This document shows, piece after piece, positions 1-8,195 of a stretch of DNA of 64,000 nucleotides. The stretch spans positions 62,001-126,000 of the forward strand of contig JBBSQW010000005.1 of assembly GCA_038243635.1 (NCBI GenBank), given 5' to 3'. This stretch comes from Pseudopedobacter sp038243635. GTDB taxonomy: Bacteria; Bacteroidota; Bacteroidia; Sphingobacteriales; Sphingobacteriaceae. How positions within the stretch are numbered: the first letter of the stretch is position 1; every line of letters begins with the position of its first letter. Both the position numbers and the translations under genes were made by a program. The notes below the pieces were generated by a model that did no database searches, had not been told where the DNA came from, and was given only the letters and a program-made list of their open reading frames with translations.

Positions 1-51
1 ACACGCTGGCTTCGCAACAACACCAACCGTAATTTCTTTACCAACTACTAA
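1..51 (+). CDS. possible 3' end of an upstream gene
   Basis: From base 1 the frame reads 16 residues ending in FFTNY and then TAA at 49-51, 35 bases before the epimerase start. The residues (Arg/Asn/aromatic rich) look like a protein C terminus, but 16 codons cannot establish a family. It is the only open continuation from the left edge that ends cleanly before the next gene. Confidence 0.3.
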   Translation, partial: TRWLRNNTNRNFFTNY

Positions 52-86
52 AAATCAGTTAAACTCCAAACCAAGCCAAAAAGCAA

Positions 87-1106
87 ATGCACTTAACCTA
101 CAAACCCTTCAACCTCACCCTAAAATACCCGTTCACAATTGCAAAATTTTCCAGAACGTCAACCCCATTAATGCTCATCGAGCTACAACACGAAGGATTT
201 ACAGGTTACGGCGAAGCATCAATGGTTCCATATATGGGCGAGACCACCGAAACGGCGACAACATTCCTAAAAAAAATAGATTTTAATAGGTTCACCTTCC
301 CATTCAATATGGAGGAAATCATTAATTACCTGGATGATTTAGCCCCCGAACAACCAGCAATTAAAGCCGCAATTGACATCGCATTATATGATTTAACTGG
401 GAAACTATTAAACAAACCCTGCTACCGAATATTTGGGTCTGAGCCAGATTTAATGCCACAAACAACTTATACCGTAGGTATTGATGAACCAAAAATCATC
501 ATACAAAAAGTAAATGATGCTTTAAAAGATGGTTTTAAATTGCTAAAAGTTAAACTTGGCCGAGACACCGATAAAATCCTCATAGAAACCATCCGTAAAA
601 TAACAAACCTACCCATTTATGTGGACGCCAATCAAGGCTGGACAAATAAAGAAAAAGGCTTGGAAATGGCGCACTGGTTAAACACCCAAAATGTAAAACT
701 CATTGAACAGCCAATGCCTAAAGAAGATGTTGATGGTAATGCTTGGTTGACGGAAAGAAGTCCGATACCAACGGTTGGTGACGAAGCTGTACAGCGATTA
801 CCCGACGTGAAAAAAGCTGTCGGAGTTTATCACGGCATCAATGTTAAACTCATGAAATCTGCCGGAATGTACGAAGCTTCTAGAATGATTGCCACAGTAA
901 AAGCCAACAACTTAAAAGTGTTGATCGGCTGCATGAGCGAAACCAGCATAGCAACTTTAGCTGGTGCAGCACTTGCGCCACTTTGTGATTGGGCAGATTT
1001 GGACGGCCCATTTTTAACGGCTAACAATCCATTTAAAACTCCTGAATTTAGAGATGGTCGTTACTTGATATCAGGAAAACCTGGTCTAGGAATCGAATTT
1101 ATTTAA
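87..1106 (+). CDS. dipeptide epimerase (L-Ala-D/L-Glu epimerase type), enolase superfamily
   Basis: This 339-residue protein is a mandelate racemase/muconate-lactonizing-like member of the enolase superfamily. It probably epimerizes L-Ala-D-Glu and related dipeptides released during murein turnover, in the cytoplasm. Visible landmarks: the N-terminal capping domain (about 1-120); the KVK motif with Lys154 and Lys156; metal ligands in VDANQGW (Asp180), IEQP (Glu207) and GDEA (Asp232); the opposing catalytic Lys254 in NVKLMKSAG; and a C-terminal DLDGP segment typical of dipeptide epimerases. Length is normal. The ATG at 87 opens directly on the expected N-terminal strand. A different dipeptide specificity is possible. 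Confidence 0.88.
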   Translation: MHLTYKPFNLTLKYPFTIAKFSRTSTPLMLIELQHEGFTGYGEASMVPYMGETTETATTFLKKIDFNRFTFPFNMEEIINYLDDLAPEQPAIKAAIDIALYDLTGKLLNKPCYRIFGSEPDLMPQTTYTVGIDEPKIIIQKVNDALKDGFKLLKVKLGRDTDKILIETIRKITNLPIYVDANQGWTNKEKGLEMAHWLNTQNVKLIEQPMPKEDVDGNAWLTERSPIPTVGDEAVQRLPDVKKAVGVYHGINVKLMKSAGMYEASRMIATVKANNLKVLIGCMSETSIATLAGAALAPLCDWADLDGPFLTANNPFKTPEFRDGRYLISGKPGLGIEFI

Positions 1107-1121
1107 TTACACAGCCAATAA

Positions 1122-1156
1122 CTTTAAACTTTCCACTTTAAACTTTTTACTTTTCC
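1122..1156. repeat. degenerate heptanucleotide repeat tract (5 units)
   Basis: Five consecutive 7-base units all begin CTTT (for example CTTTAAA, CTTTCCA, CTTTTTA). They fill part of the short gap between the epimerase stop and gltX. A second period-7 tract of different sequence lies at 61176-61210. Confidence 0.7.
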
Positions 1157-1237
1157 ACCTCCATAAACATTAACTTTATCGCTGTATAAGAATTGAGCAT
1201 GGTTTTTGTTAATTCTGTTTATTTTAAGACACATCAA

Positions 1238-2752
1238 ATGGAAGATAAAGTTAGAGTTAGATTTGCTCCTAGTCCAACCGGAGGACTGCATATTGGCGGG
1301 GTAAGAACTATTTTGTTCAATTACCTTTTTGCCAAGCACCATAATGGTGAATTTATTTTGAGAATTGAGGATACAGATCAAACTCGCTTTGTTGAAGATG
1401 CCGAAGATTATATTTACTCTTGCCTACACTGGTGCGGTATTAAAGCTAACGAGGGTATACGCGAGGGTGGTGATTATGGTCCTTACCGTCAGAGTGAAAG
1501 AAAATCAATTTATCGGGAGTATGCTGAAAAACTGGTTGCTGCCGGATATGCCTATTACGCATTTGATACTGCAGAAGAATTAGAAAGTAAAAGACAGGTA
1601 ATTGAAAATTTTAGATATGATCACAGTTCTAGAAAGCAGTTGAGAAACTCTTTAACCATTCCACATGAAGCAGTAGAGAGCTTAATAAAAGGAGGTGCGC
1701 CACATGTTATCCGTATAAAAATGCCAGATGATGAGCAGATCGTTTTTAACGATTTGATTCGTGGAGATATTGCTTTTCACAGTAGCGAAGTGGATGATAA
1801 AGTTTTGCTTAAAGCGGATGGAATGCCTACCTACCATTTAGCAGTGGTAGTGGATGACTATTTGATGAAAATTAGTCACGTTTTTAGAGGCGAAGAATGG
1901 TTACCATCTGCACCGGTACATATTTTACTTTGGAAATATTTTGGTTGGGCCCATGAAATGCCAAAATGGGCACATTTACCGTTGATTTTAAAACCAGACG
2001 GAAACGGCAAGTTAAGTAAACGCGATGGCGAACGTTTTGGTTTCCCAGTTTACCCAATCAACTGGATTGATAAAGCTAGTGGTAAAAAAAGTGAAGGATT
2101 TATTGAAGCAGGATTTTTACCAGAAGGTTTTATAAATATGCTTGCCATGTTGGGTTGGAATGACGGTACCGATCAGGAAATCTTTACGATGGAAGAGCTA
2201 ATTGCGAAATTCTCTTTAGATAGAATACATAAAGCAGGTGCAAAATTTGATTACGAAAAGGCAAAATGGTACAATGCCGAATGGATTAAAGCAAGTACAT
2301 CTCAGCATCTATTAAACCACGTAAAACCATTTTTACAACATAAGGGCATCAACACTCCTGATGATAACTACCTTTTAGAGGTGATTGAAATGGTAAAAGA
2401 ACGTTGCGTATTGCTACCGGATTTTTATGAACAAGCGTCGTTTTTCTTTATTGCGCCAGATAAATGGGATACCAATTCGGTAAAACCAAAATGGAGTACA
2501 GATAAAGACGCATTTTTCCAAGAGTTTGCAAATCAAATCAAAGAAAAGGAAGCTTTGGATGGGTTAGAGCTAGAGAAAATTTTTAAAGACTTAGCCACAG
2601 AAAAAGGAATAAAAGTAGGTGAATTAATGCTTCCGTTCCGTATCATGTTGGTTGGTGGTAAGTTTGGACCTCAGGTTTTTGATATTGCTAAACAAATTGG
2701 AGTTAAAGAAACAGTACATAGAATCCACAATGCTTTAGAAGCATTTAAATAA
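1238..2752 (+). CDS. gltX: glutamate--tRNA ligase
   Basis: GluRS charges tRNA-Glu with glutamate using ATP. The protein is a class I aminoacyl-tRNA synthetase: the HIGH signature is HIGG inside RFAPSPTGGLHIGG near the N terminus, the KMSKS-type loop is KLSKR about residue 255, and the anticodon-binding alpha-helical domain follows to the C terminus. The start chosen is the ATG at 1238 (MEDKVRVRF, 504 residues), because conserved sequence begins right there. An in-frame ATG at 1193 would add 15 residues with no family support. Whether the enzyme also charges tRNA-Gln cannot be read from the sequence. A strong terminator follows. Confidence 0.95.
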   Translation: MEDKVRVRFAPSPTGGLHIGGVRTILFNYLFAKHHNGEFILRIEDTDQTRFVEDAEDYIYSCLHWCGIKANEGIREGGDYGPYRQSERKSIYREYAEKLVAAGYAYYAFDTAEELESKRQVIENFRYDHSSRKQLRNSLTIPHEAVESLIKGGAPHVIRIKMPDDEQIVFNDLIRGDIAFHSSEVDDKVLLKADGMPTYHLAVVVDDYLMKISHVFRGEEWLPSAPVHILLWKYFGWAHEMPKWAHLPLILKPDGNGKLSKRDGERFGFPVYPINWIDKASGKKSEGFIEAGFLPEGFINMLAMLGWNDGTDQEIFTMEELIAKFSLDRIHKAGAKFDYEKAKWYNAEWIKASTSQHLLNHVKPFLQHKGINTPDDNYLLEVIEMVKERCVLLPDFYEQASFFFIAPDKWDTNSVKPKWSTDKDAFFQEFANQIKEKEALDGLELEKIFKDLATEKGIKVGELMLPFRIMLVGGKFGPQVFDIAKQIGVKETVHRIHNALEAFK

Positions 2753-2773
2753 AATTTATATTTTATAATATTC

Positions 2774-2806
2774 AATCCTTTAGTTTAAAAGCTAAAGGAT
2801 TTTTTA
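2774..2806 (+). terminator. intrinsic terminator after gltX
   Basis: A perfect 10-bp stem (AATCCTTTAG at 2774-2783 with CTAAAGGATT at 2792-2801) has an 8-base loop and is followed by a T run. Confidence 0.85.
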
Positions 2807-2958
2807 TGATTTTTTTTTCAAGTAAAAAACTTAAACAAAAAACGTAAAGTATAGTTGTATCGACGATAAGGGATAACGCAGAAATAGATCAAAGAATACT
2901 ACAAAAGAATTATATGTGAGATCTTTTAACTCGCATCTTTCAGAATAAATATTGTCCA

Positions 2959-2986
2959 CGCGGGGTCTCTCCTAAAGGACCCTGCG
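2959..2986. other. GC-rich imperfect hairpin
   Basis: Arms CGCGGGGTC (2959-2967) and GACCCTGCG (2978-2986) pair with one mismatch around a 10-base loop. The element is much more GC-rich than the surrounding AT-rich spacer, and no T run follows, so it is not a normal terminator. It could be a small interspersed repeat; only one copy is seen here. Confidence 0.5.
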
Positions 2987-3102
2987 TTAAAGTGAACCAA
3001 CTCTCAATATCTAATTCAACTTAATTTTCGCTTCCCAAAATCCCATTTTACCATCCTAAATCTGGCAAAAAATAATAGATTTCATTTGCCCGAGGATATT
3101 CC

Positions 3103-3110
3103 TATTTTTG
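3103..3110 (+). promoter_or_regulatory. Bacteroidota -7 element for the yfhO-type gene
   Basis: TATTTTTG matches the TAnnTTTG consensus and lies 22 bases before the ATG at 3133. A TTG at 3086-3088 could be a -33 element, but its spacing is slightly short. Confidence 0.45.
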
Positions 3111-3132
3111 ATGCTCAATAATTTAAGTTAAA

Positions 3133-5595
3133 ATGGCGAATTGGTTTAAAAGAAATGGTATCCATATCGGTATCATCTTGTTTTTTGTAATCTTATGTTT
3201 TGTGTATTTCACCCCTGCTTTTCAAGGTAAGGTGTTAATGCAAAGCGACGTTCAAAAGGCGGGTGCTACACAAAGTGAAATCATGAAATACAATAAATTA
3301 GACGGTAAAGCTCCGCTTTGGACAAATAGCATGTTTGGTGGAATGCCTACTTACCAAATCTGGTTAAAATACCCCAAAAACATAACTACACACATCATTT
3401 CTTTTATCAAGGCTTCTTCGCCAAATCCTGTCGATATTGTTTTGCTATACCTTATCGGGACGTATTTTTTACTGATTGTACTCGGTATGAGTCCGTGGTT
3501 GGCTGCGGTGGGTGCCATAGCTTTTGGATTCTCGTCCTATAATTTCATTTTTATAGAAGCTGGCCATAGTAACCAAGCTATGGCGATTTCATTTTTCCCA
3601 ATGATTCTAACGGGAGTTATACTCACTTTAAGAGGAAGATTTTGGTTAGGTGCTGCAATTTCGGCGCTGTTTATATCCTTGGAAATTAGGGCAAACCATA
3701 TTCAAATGACTTACTATTTGTTTATCGCTTTGTTAATCTTAATAGGCATTGAGTGTTTTCACGCCTACAAAAACAAAACGCTTAAATCGTTTGGCAAATC
3801 CGTTGGTGTGCTGGCACTAACGGTTGTTTTAGGAATTTTAGTGAATGCCGGGACCTTGTGGACTACTTACGAATACAGTAAGTTTTCTACCCGTGGTAAG
3901 TCAAATATCACCACAGATAGTGCACAACCAAGTAATGGTTTAGATAAAGATTACGCCTACCAATGGAGTCAAGGTGTTGGCGAAACTATTACATTATTAG
4001 TTCCCAATGCTTACGGCGGTGCTTCAATGCCAATGCTTGATGATAAATCAAACGTTGCAAAAGCTTTGTTAACTAAAGGTGCAGATGCTAGCCAAGCGGC
4101 TGGTTTTGCACAACAAATGCCAGTATATTGGGGTCCAAAGCCTTTCACATCTGGTCCGTGGTATTTTGGAGCTTTTGTATTATTCCTTTTTGTTTTTGGA
4201 TTGTTTGTGGTAAAAGGGAGATTTAAGTGGTGGCTGATTAGCGCTACGGCATTGAGTATTCTATTGGCTTTCGGCAAAAACTTCAGTTTAGTTTCTGATC
4301 TGTTTTTTCATTATTTCCCGCTTTACAATAAGTTTAGGTCAGTAGAGTTTAACTTGGTAATTGCGAGTTTCTGCGTACCAATATTGGCTTGTTTAGCAAT
4401 TTTTGAAGCAACCAAGCCAACCGCCGATTTAAAGGAGATAACAAAGAAATTAAAAACCAGTGCCTACATCGTTTTAGGTATATTGGTTGTTTTATTAGCT
4501 GTTCCTACTTTGCTGTTTAGCTTTAAAGCAGATAATCACCAAGATTTTCTTTCGCAACTTAACCAAATGGCTGGCGGTGATAGTAGTTTTGGAGCGAGTA
4601 TAGCTGGCGCCTTAGTGGATGATCGGGTTTCGCTGTTTAGAGCAGATGCAATACGATCGATACTATTTATTATAGTGGGTGTAGGTGTTCTCTGGGCTTT
4701 AATCAATAAAAAAATCGCTCAACCAATTGGACTTATTATTATCGGTTTAATTATTTTAACTGATTTATGGTCATTAGATAAACGTTATTTAAATGACGAT
4801 AAGTTTGTGGCTAAAGCGATTATGAACCAACAAGCACAACCACGTGAAGTTGACGAGTTTATTTTAAGAGATCGTGACCCAGACTTTAGAGTATTAGATT
4901 TATCCATCCCAACTTTCCAAAGTGCAGATGCTACTGCATTCCATAAAACTATTGGAGGTTACCATGCTGCAAAGCTCAAACGTTTCCAAGAGGTGGTTGA
5001 TAAGCAGTTTACAGGCAGTATGAACCAAGATGTGTTAGATATGCTTAACACCAAATACTTTATCACCACAGGTAAGGATGGTAAAACGGCAAGTATGCAA
5101 GCAAATAGTACAGCCTGCGGTCACGCTTGGTTTGTACAAAGTGTGCAATATGCTGAAAATAATGATCAGGAAATGCAGGCCATTAGTTCTTTCGACCCTC
5201 AGAAAGAAGCGATTGTAAACAAAGAATTTAAAAGCCAGATTGAAGAACAAAAAGTTGGAATTCCTGAAAATGGACAAATTAAGTTAACAAGTTACCACCC
5301 AGATTTATTAAAATATGAATATTCTGTAGATAAAAATGTAGTTGCTGTTTTTTCGGAGATTTGGTATCCTAAAGGATGGAATATGTACATTGATGGGGAA
5401 GAAAAGCCGTATTTTAGAGCTAACTATCTTTTAAGAGCAGCAGTTTTACCAGCCGGAAACCATAAAATTGAGTGGAAATTTGAGCCAACTTCATATTTTT
5501 TAGGAGAAAATATTTCATTATTCGGATCTATTCTCCTATCTTTAATTCTAGCAATAGCGATCTACCGCGAGATCGCCCGTAAGCAACCAGCTTAA
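3133..5595 (+). CDS. YfhO-family polytopic membrane protein
   Basis: This 820-residue inner-membrane protein has about a dozen hydrophobic segments: one near residues 10-30, a dense array from about 90 to 570, and a last one near 790-812. A large hydrophilic region (about 590-785) precedes the final segment, consistent with a periplasmic domain. This is the architecture of the YfhO family (GT-C-like membrane proteins, some of which help glycosylate cell-envelope polymers). The substrate cannot be told. It stands alone between a promoter and a bidirectional terminator; two glycosyltransferase genes converge on it from the other side, which fits an envelope-glycan role but does not prove it. 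Confidence 0.8.
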   Translation: MANWFKRNGIHIGIILFFVILCFVYFTPAFQGKVLMQSDVQKAGATQSEIMKYNKLDGKAPLWTNSMFGGMPTYQIWLKYPKNITTHIISFIKASSPNPVDIVLLYLIGTYFLLIVLGMSPWLAAVGAIAFGFSSYNFIFIEAGHSNQAMAISFFPMILTGVILTLRGRFWLGAAISALFISLEIRANHIQMTYYLFIALLILIGIECFHAYKNKTLKSFGKSVGVLALTVVLGILVNAGTLWTTYEYSKFSTRGKSNITTDSAQPSNGLDKDYAYQWSQGVGETITLLVPNAYGGASMPMLDDKSNVAKALLTKGADASQAAGFAQQMPVYWGPKPFTSGPWYFGAFVLFLFVFGLFVVKGRFKWWLISATALSILLAFGKNFSLVSDLFFHYFPLYNKFRSVEFNLVIASFCVPILACLAIFEATKPTADLKEITKKLKTSAYIVLGILVVLLAVPTLLFSFKADNHQDFLSQLNQMAGGDSSFGASIAGALVDDRVSLFRADAIRSILFIIVGVGVLWALINKKIAQPIGLIIIGLIILTDLWSLDKRYLNDDKFVAKAIMNQQAQPREVDEFILRDRDPDFRVLDLSIPTFQSADATAFHKTIGGYHAAKLKRFQEVVDKQFTGSMNQDVLDMLNTKYFITTGKDGKTASMQANSTACGHAWFVQSVQYAENNDQEMQAISSFDPQKEAIVNKEFKSQIEEQKVGIPENGQIKLTSYHPDLLKYEYSVDKNVVAVFSEIWYPKGWNMYIDGEEKPYFRANYLLRAAVLPAGNHKIEWKFEPTSYFLGENISLFGSILLSLILAIAIYREIARKQPA

Positions 5596-5612
5596 ACTAA
5601 CCAGTATAATGG

Positions 5613-5642
5613 AAAATCCCGATTCAAAAAGATCGGGATTTT
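5613..5642. terminator. bidirectional terminator between convergent genes
   Basis: AAAATCCCGAT (5613-5623) pairs perfectly with ATCGGGATTTT (5632-5642). A/T runs at both ends let it serve the + strand yfhO-type gene and the - strand glycosyltransferase gene. Confidence 0.85.
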
Positions 5643-5673
5643 CTGCGTTTAAAGCTATTGGTAATGAAACGTG

Positions 5674-6432
5674 TTAGTCGTTCGTTTTATTGTGTTGTAG
5701 GTAGTAAATAAGAAGGCGTAGCGAAATTATGCCGTGGTTCAAAATATTTGGAACTATGCCGAAATAATGGCTGAATATTTTAAAACGTTCTTTTAAACTC
5801 TGCAGGTGCTTTTGTTTTGACATACCACCCATTAAATACTTGGTGACATAGAAATTTACATTAACTACCGTTTTTGCTTTGGCAAGCGCACTTAAAATCC
5901 AATCAATATCTGCGCTAAGCTGGTAGTTTAAATTATAGGGTTGGGTAAGTGATCTTTTGATGTAAATAGCCTGATGGCTTACGCACATGCCATATTTAAA
6001 ACTACTTAAGGTCAGTTTTTTAGGAGTTTTGTGGCGCCGGGTTCCTTCGCTTTGTAAATTAGCATTCAACATTTCTGTTTCGCCATAATAAATATCAGCA
6101 CCAGCGGCGGTGGCAAAAATATTTTCAACGGTATTAGTTTCATAGATTTCGTCTCCCGAATTCATAAACAAAACATAATCTCCAGTGGCTAAAGCCAAAC
6201 CTTTGTTCATTGCATCGTAAATACCATCATCTTTTTCGCTGATCATTTTAACGATCTTGGTCTTGTAAGTTTCAATAACTGCTAAAGTGCCGTCTTTACT
6301 CGCCCCATCAATAATAATATACTCTATTTTGCTATAGCTCTGGTTAATTACCGATTTAATGGTTCTTTCAATATCATTTACATTGTTGTAAACAACCGTA
6401 ATTACCGATAAAATAGGTTTAAACGTTTCCAT
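5674..6432 (-). CDS. glycosyltransferase family 2
   Basis: This 252-residue GT-A fold glycosyltransferase transfers a sugar from a nucleotide donor, probably to a surface polysaccharide or lipid carrier. It opens with the GT2 pattern SVITVVYNN, then has a DGASKDGT segment and an acidic NSGDE stretch at the metal/nucleotide site. No transmembrane segment is obvious. The ATG at 6432 (METFKPILSV) is chosen because the 16 residues upstream of it in frame do not resemble the family. The start overlaps the end of the upstream glycosyltransferase by 14 bases, so the two are probably co-translated. Confidence 0.85.
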   Translation of the reverse strand: METFKPILSVITVVYNNVNDIERTIKSVINQSYSKIEYIIIDGASKDGTLAVIETYKTKIVKMISEKDDGIYDAMNKGLALATGDYVLFMNSGDEIYETNTVENIFATAAGADIYYGETEMLNANLQSEGTRRHKTPKKLTLSSFKYGMCVSHQAIYIKRSLTQPYNLNYQLSADIDWILSALAKAKTVVNVNFYVTKYLMGGMSKQKHLQSLKERFKIFSHYFGIVPNILNHGIISLRLLIYYLQHNKTND

Positions 6433-7696
6433 TGCCGTTGTTAAGTAAAGACAGGTATAAACTGATATGGTCTGAAGCAATCTTTGCTTCGCTAAAGTGA
6501 GTCATTACCTTTTCTCTGGCGTTTGCATTCAGAATAGATCTGTTTGGGTGATTGTAAATCCAGTTTAAGCCGTTCATAAAATCATCGGCGTCTTTATACT
6601 TTGCCAAATAACCGTTTTTTTGATGGTCAACCATATCGGGTATTCCACCAGTTGTAAACGATATCACAGGAGTTCCGCAAGCCAAACTTTCCATTACGGT
6701 GTTGGGTAAGTTATCTTCTAACGACGTGGTTAAAAAAGCATCAGCAGCGGAGTAAGCCTGTGCTAAAGCCTCATCATTATTAATAGTGCCTAAAAACTTT
6801 ACTGGGATATTAAATGGAGACGGCAATTGTTTATTTCTGTTGCCAAAAACTACCAAGGTTACTTTGTCAGCTAGTTCAGGGTTTTGGGATAACCATAAAT
6901 TAATAGCATCAATTAAATAAGCAGTGCCTTTGTGTGCATCTTTTTTTGATGGCATAAATCCGCTCAACAATATAAAATCATCGGGCATTAAGCCTAAACT
7001 TTCTCTGGCAACTTGCTTATCAAAAGGTTTAAATAGGTCAGTTTCTAAGGTATTAGGGATTGTATGAATCGGTTTGTTCTTTAACAGACCACTTTCTTTA
7101 GCAGATTTTGCTAGCCATTTACTCGGACTAATGAACTGTGCATTCATTTTTTGGTAAGCTTCTTTTTTCCGCTCCCAAATCTTGTGGGAAATATCGTCTG
7201 CCTCGGGATCTTTTAACAACGGACAAAATCCACAATTTGCCATATAGTTTTTGCAATCGAAACGTACATGGCACCCGCCGGTAAAAGTATTGCTATCATG
7301 CATGGTCCAAACAATGGGCTTGTTTAATAATGCCAATTTTGCTAAATCAGCTGGATTTAAGAAACCATGATTAATCCAATGTAAATGAATAATATCTGCC
7401 TTTAGAAGAGCGGGATGTTGGTGAATATCCTTCCCGAAAAAAGAAAGAGAGAAAGGCAATTTTAAATCCTTCTCATAAAAACGAGGTAAATACCGTTCTG
7501 CAAGAATTCTTAACGTCGCAAAAAATTGATCAATAGGTTCTGGATATAAAGCTTGGATGTCATCTCGTTTACCAAGCTTTATATAAGTGTATAAATCACT
7601 TTCAATGCCTGCTTTTTTTAGCGCATTATTTAAGCGATAACTGGCTCTTCCTGCGCCACCATTTCCATCGTACGTGTTTAGATGAATAACTTTCAT
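6419..7696 (-). CDS. glycosyltransferase family 4-type (GT-B fold)
   Basis: This 425-residue protein has a two-lobed GT-B organisation: an N-terminal acceptor domain starting MKVIHLNTYDGNGGAGRAS with its glycine-rich loop, a conserved central TMHDSNTFTGGCH with nearby cysteines (CKNYMANCGFC), and a C-terminal donor domain with the ESLACGTPVIS motif and the usual Glu cluster. It likely adds a hexose in surface glycan assembly together with the downstream GT2. The ATG at 7696 is chosen; a longer in-frame extension runs antisense through the 5' end of the peroxiredoxin pseudogene and is not credible. Confidence 0.85.
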   Translation of the reverse strand: MKVIHLNTYDGNGGAGRASYRLNNALKKAGIESDLYTYIKLGKRDDIQALYPEPIDQFFATLRILAERYLPRFYEKDLKLPFSLSFFGKDIHQHPALLKADIIHLHWINHGFLNPADLAKLALLNKPIVWTMHDSNTFTGGCHVRFDCKNYMANCGFCPLLKDPEADDISHKIWERKKEAYQKMNAQFISPSKWLAKSAKESGLLKNKPIHTIPNTLETDLFKPFDKQVARESLGLMPDDFILLSGFMPSKKDAHKGTAYLIDAINLWLSQNPELADKVTLVVFGNRNKQLPSPFNIPVKFLGTINNDEALAQAYSAADAFLTTSLEDNLPNTVMESLACGTPVISFTTGGIPDMVDHQKNGYLAKYKDADDFMNGLNWIYNHPNRSILNANAREKVMTHFSEAKIASDHISLYLSLLNNGNGNV

Positions 7697-7698
7697 TG

Positions 7699-7718
7699 TG
7701 GTAAAAATACAATTCTTT
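7699..7718 (-). promoter_or_regulatory. promoter-like 20-mer shared with maeB
   Basis: Read on the minus strand this is AAAGAATTGTATTTTTACCA, ending 2 bases before the glycosyltransferase ATG. The identical 20-mer lies upstream of maeB at 54226-54245. It contains TATTTTTA, one base off the TAnnTTTG -7 consensus, and would give a nearly leaderless transcript. Confidence 0.5.
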
Positions 7719-7740
7719 GAGTGATTCAGAGGAAAACTAT

Positions 7741-8153
7741 TTTCTTCTGGATAATGCGCAGTGTTGTTTTGGCGGCCTAAAGACTTTACCTTTGTTTGTC
7801 CAACAGAAATCATCGCGTTTAACAATCAAGAAGCTTACTTTAATCAGAGAAATGCAATAGTTATTAGCCCATTTACTGATTCTGAATTTGTGCACCTTGG
7901 CTGGATACAAGCACATTAGGGCTTGGCAAACCTAACAATACCCATGCTGGCTGATACTTCAAAGTCGTTAGCAGAATAAATGGGCATTTTAGACACCCAG
8001 GAAAAAGTAGCATACCGGGCTACGTTTATCATAAATCCAGAAGGAACAAGTCAAGGGTTGAGCGTTTACCCGATGAATGTTGGTAGAAATATTGATAAAG
8101 TATTAAGGGTGTTAGATGCGTTGCAAACTGAGGAACCAACCGCTTGTGGTTGA
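7741..8153 (+). pseudogene. decayed 2-Cys peroxiredoxin copy
   Basis: Reading codons from 7761, one frame gives a recognisable peroxiredoxin: FWRPKDFTFVCPTEI with the peroxidatic cysteine, TDSEFVHLGW, PMLADTSKSLAE, EKVAYRATFIINPEG and NVGRNIDKVLRVLDALQTEE. It is interrupted by TAG at 7917-7919 and TAA at 7977-7979, and ends at TGA 8151-8153. The intact homologue is at 36395-36952. The relic lacks a start region, has lost the resolving-cysteine segment (CPCNW is replaced by PTACG) and has several radical substitutions, so it cannot make a working enzyme. The frame is otherwise kept, which points to point-mutation decay of an old duplicate. Confidence 0.9.
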
Positions 8154-8195
8154 AGCCACGGTGAGAAACGCTGAGCACAATATTGAAAAAGCAAA

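Noticed and set aside
1193..1237. Upstream in-frame ATG start for gltX
   Set aside because: Conserved GluRS sequence begins at 1238, and the 15 extra residues have no family resemblance.
7697..7825. N-terminal extension of the GT-B glycosyltransferase
   Set aside because: It is the antisense reading of the peroxiredoxin relic; the same false peptide appears antisense to the intact peroxiredoxin gene near 36.5 kb.
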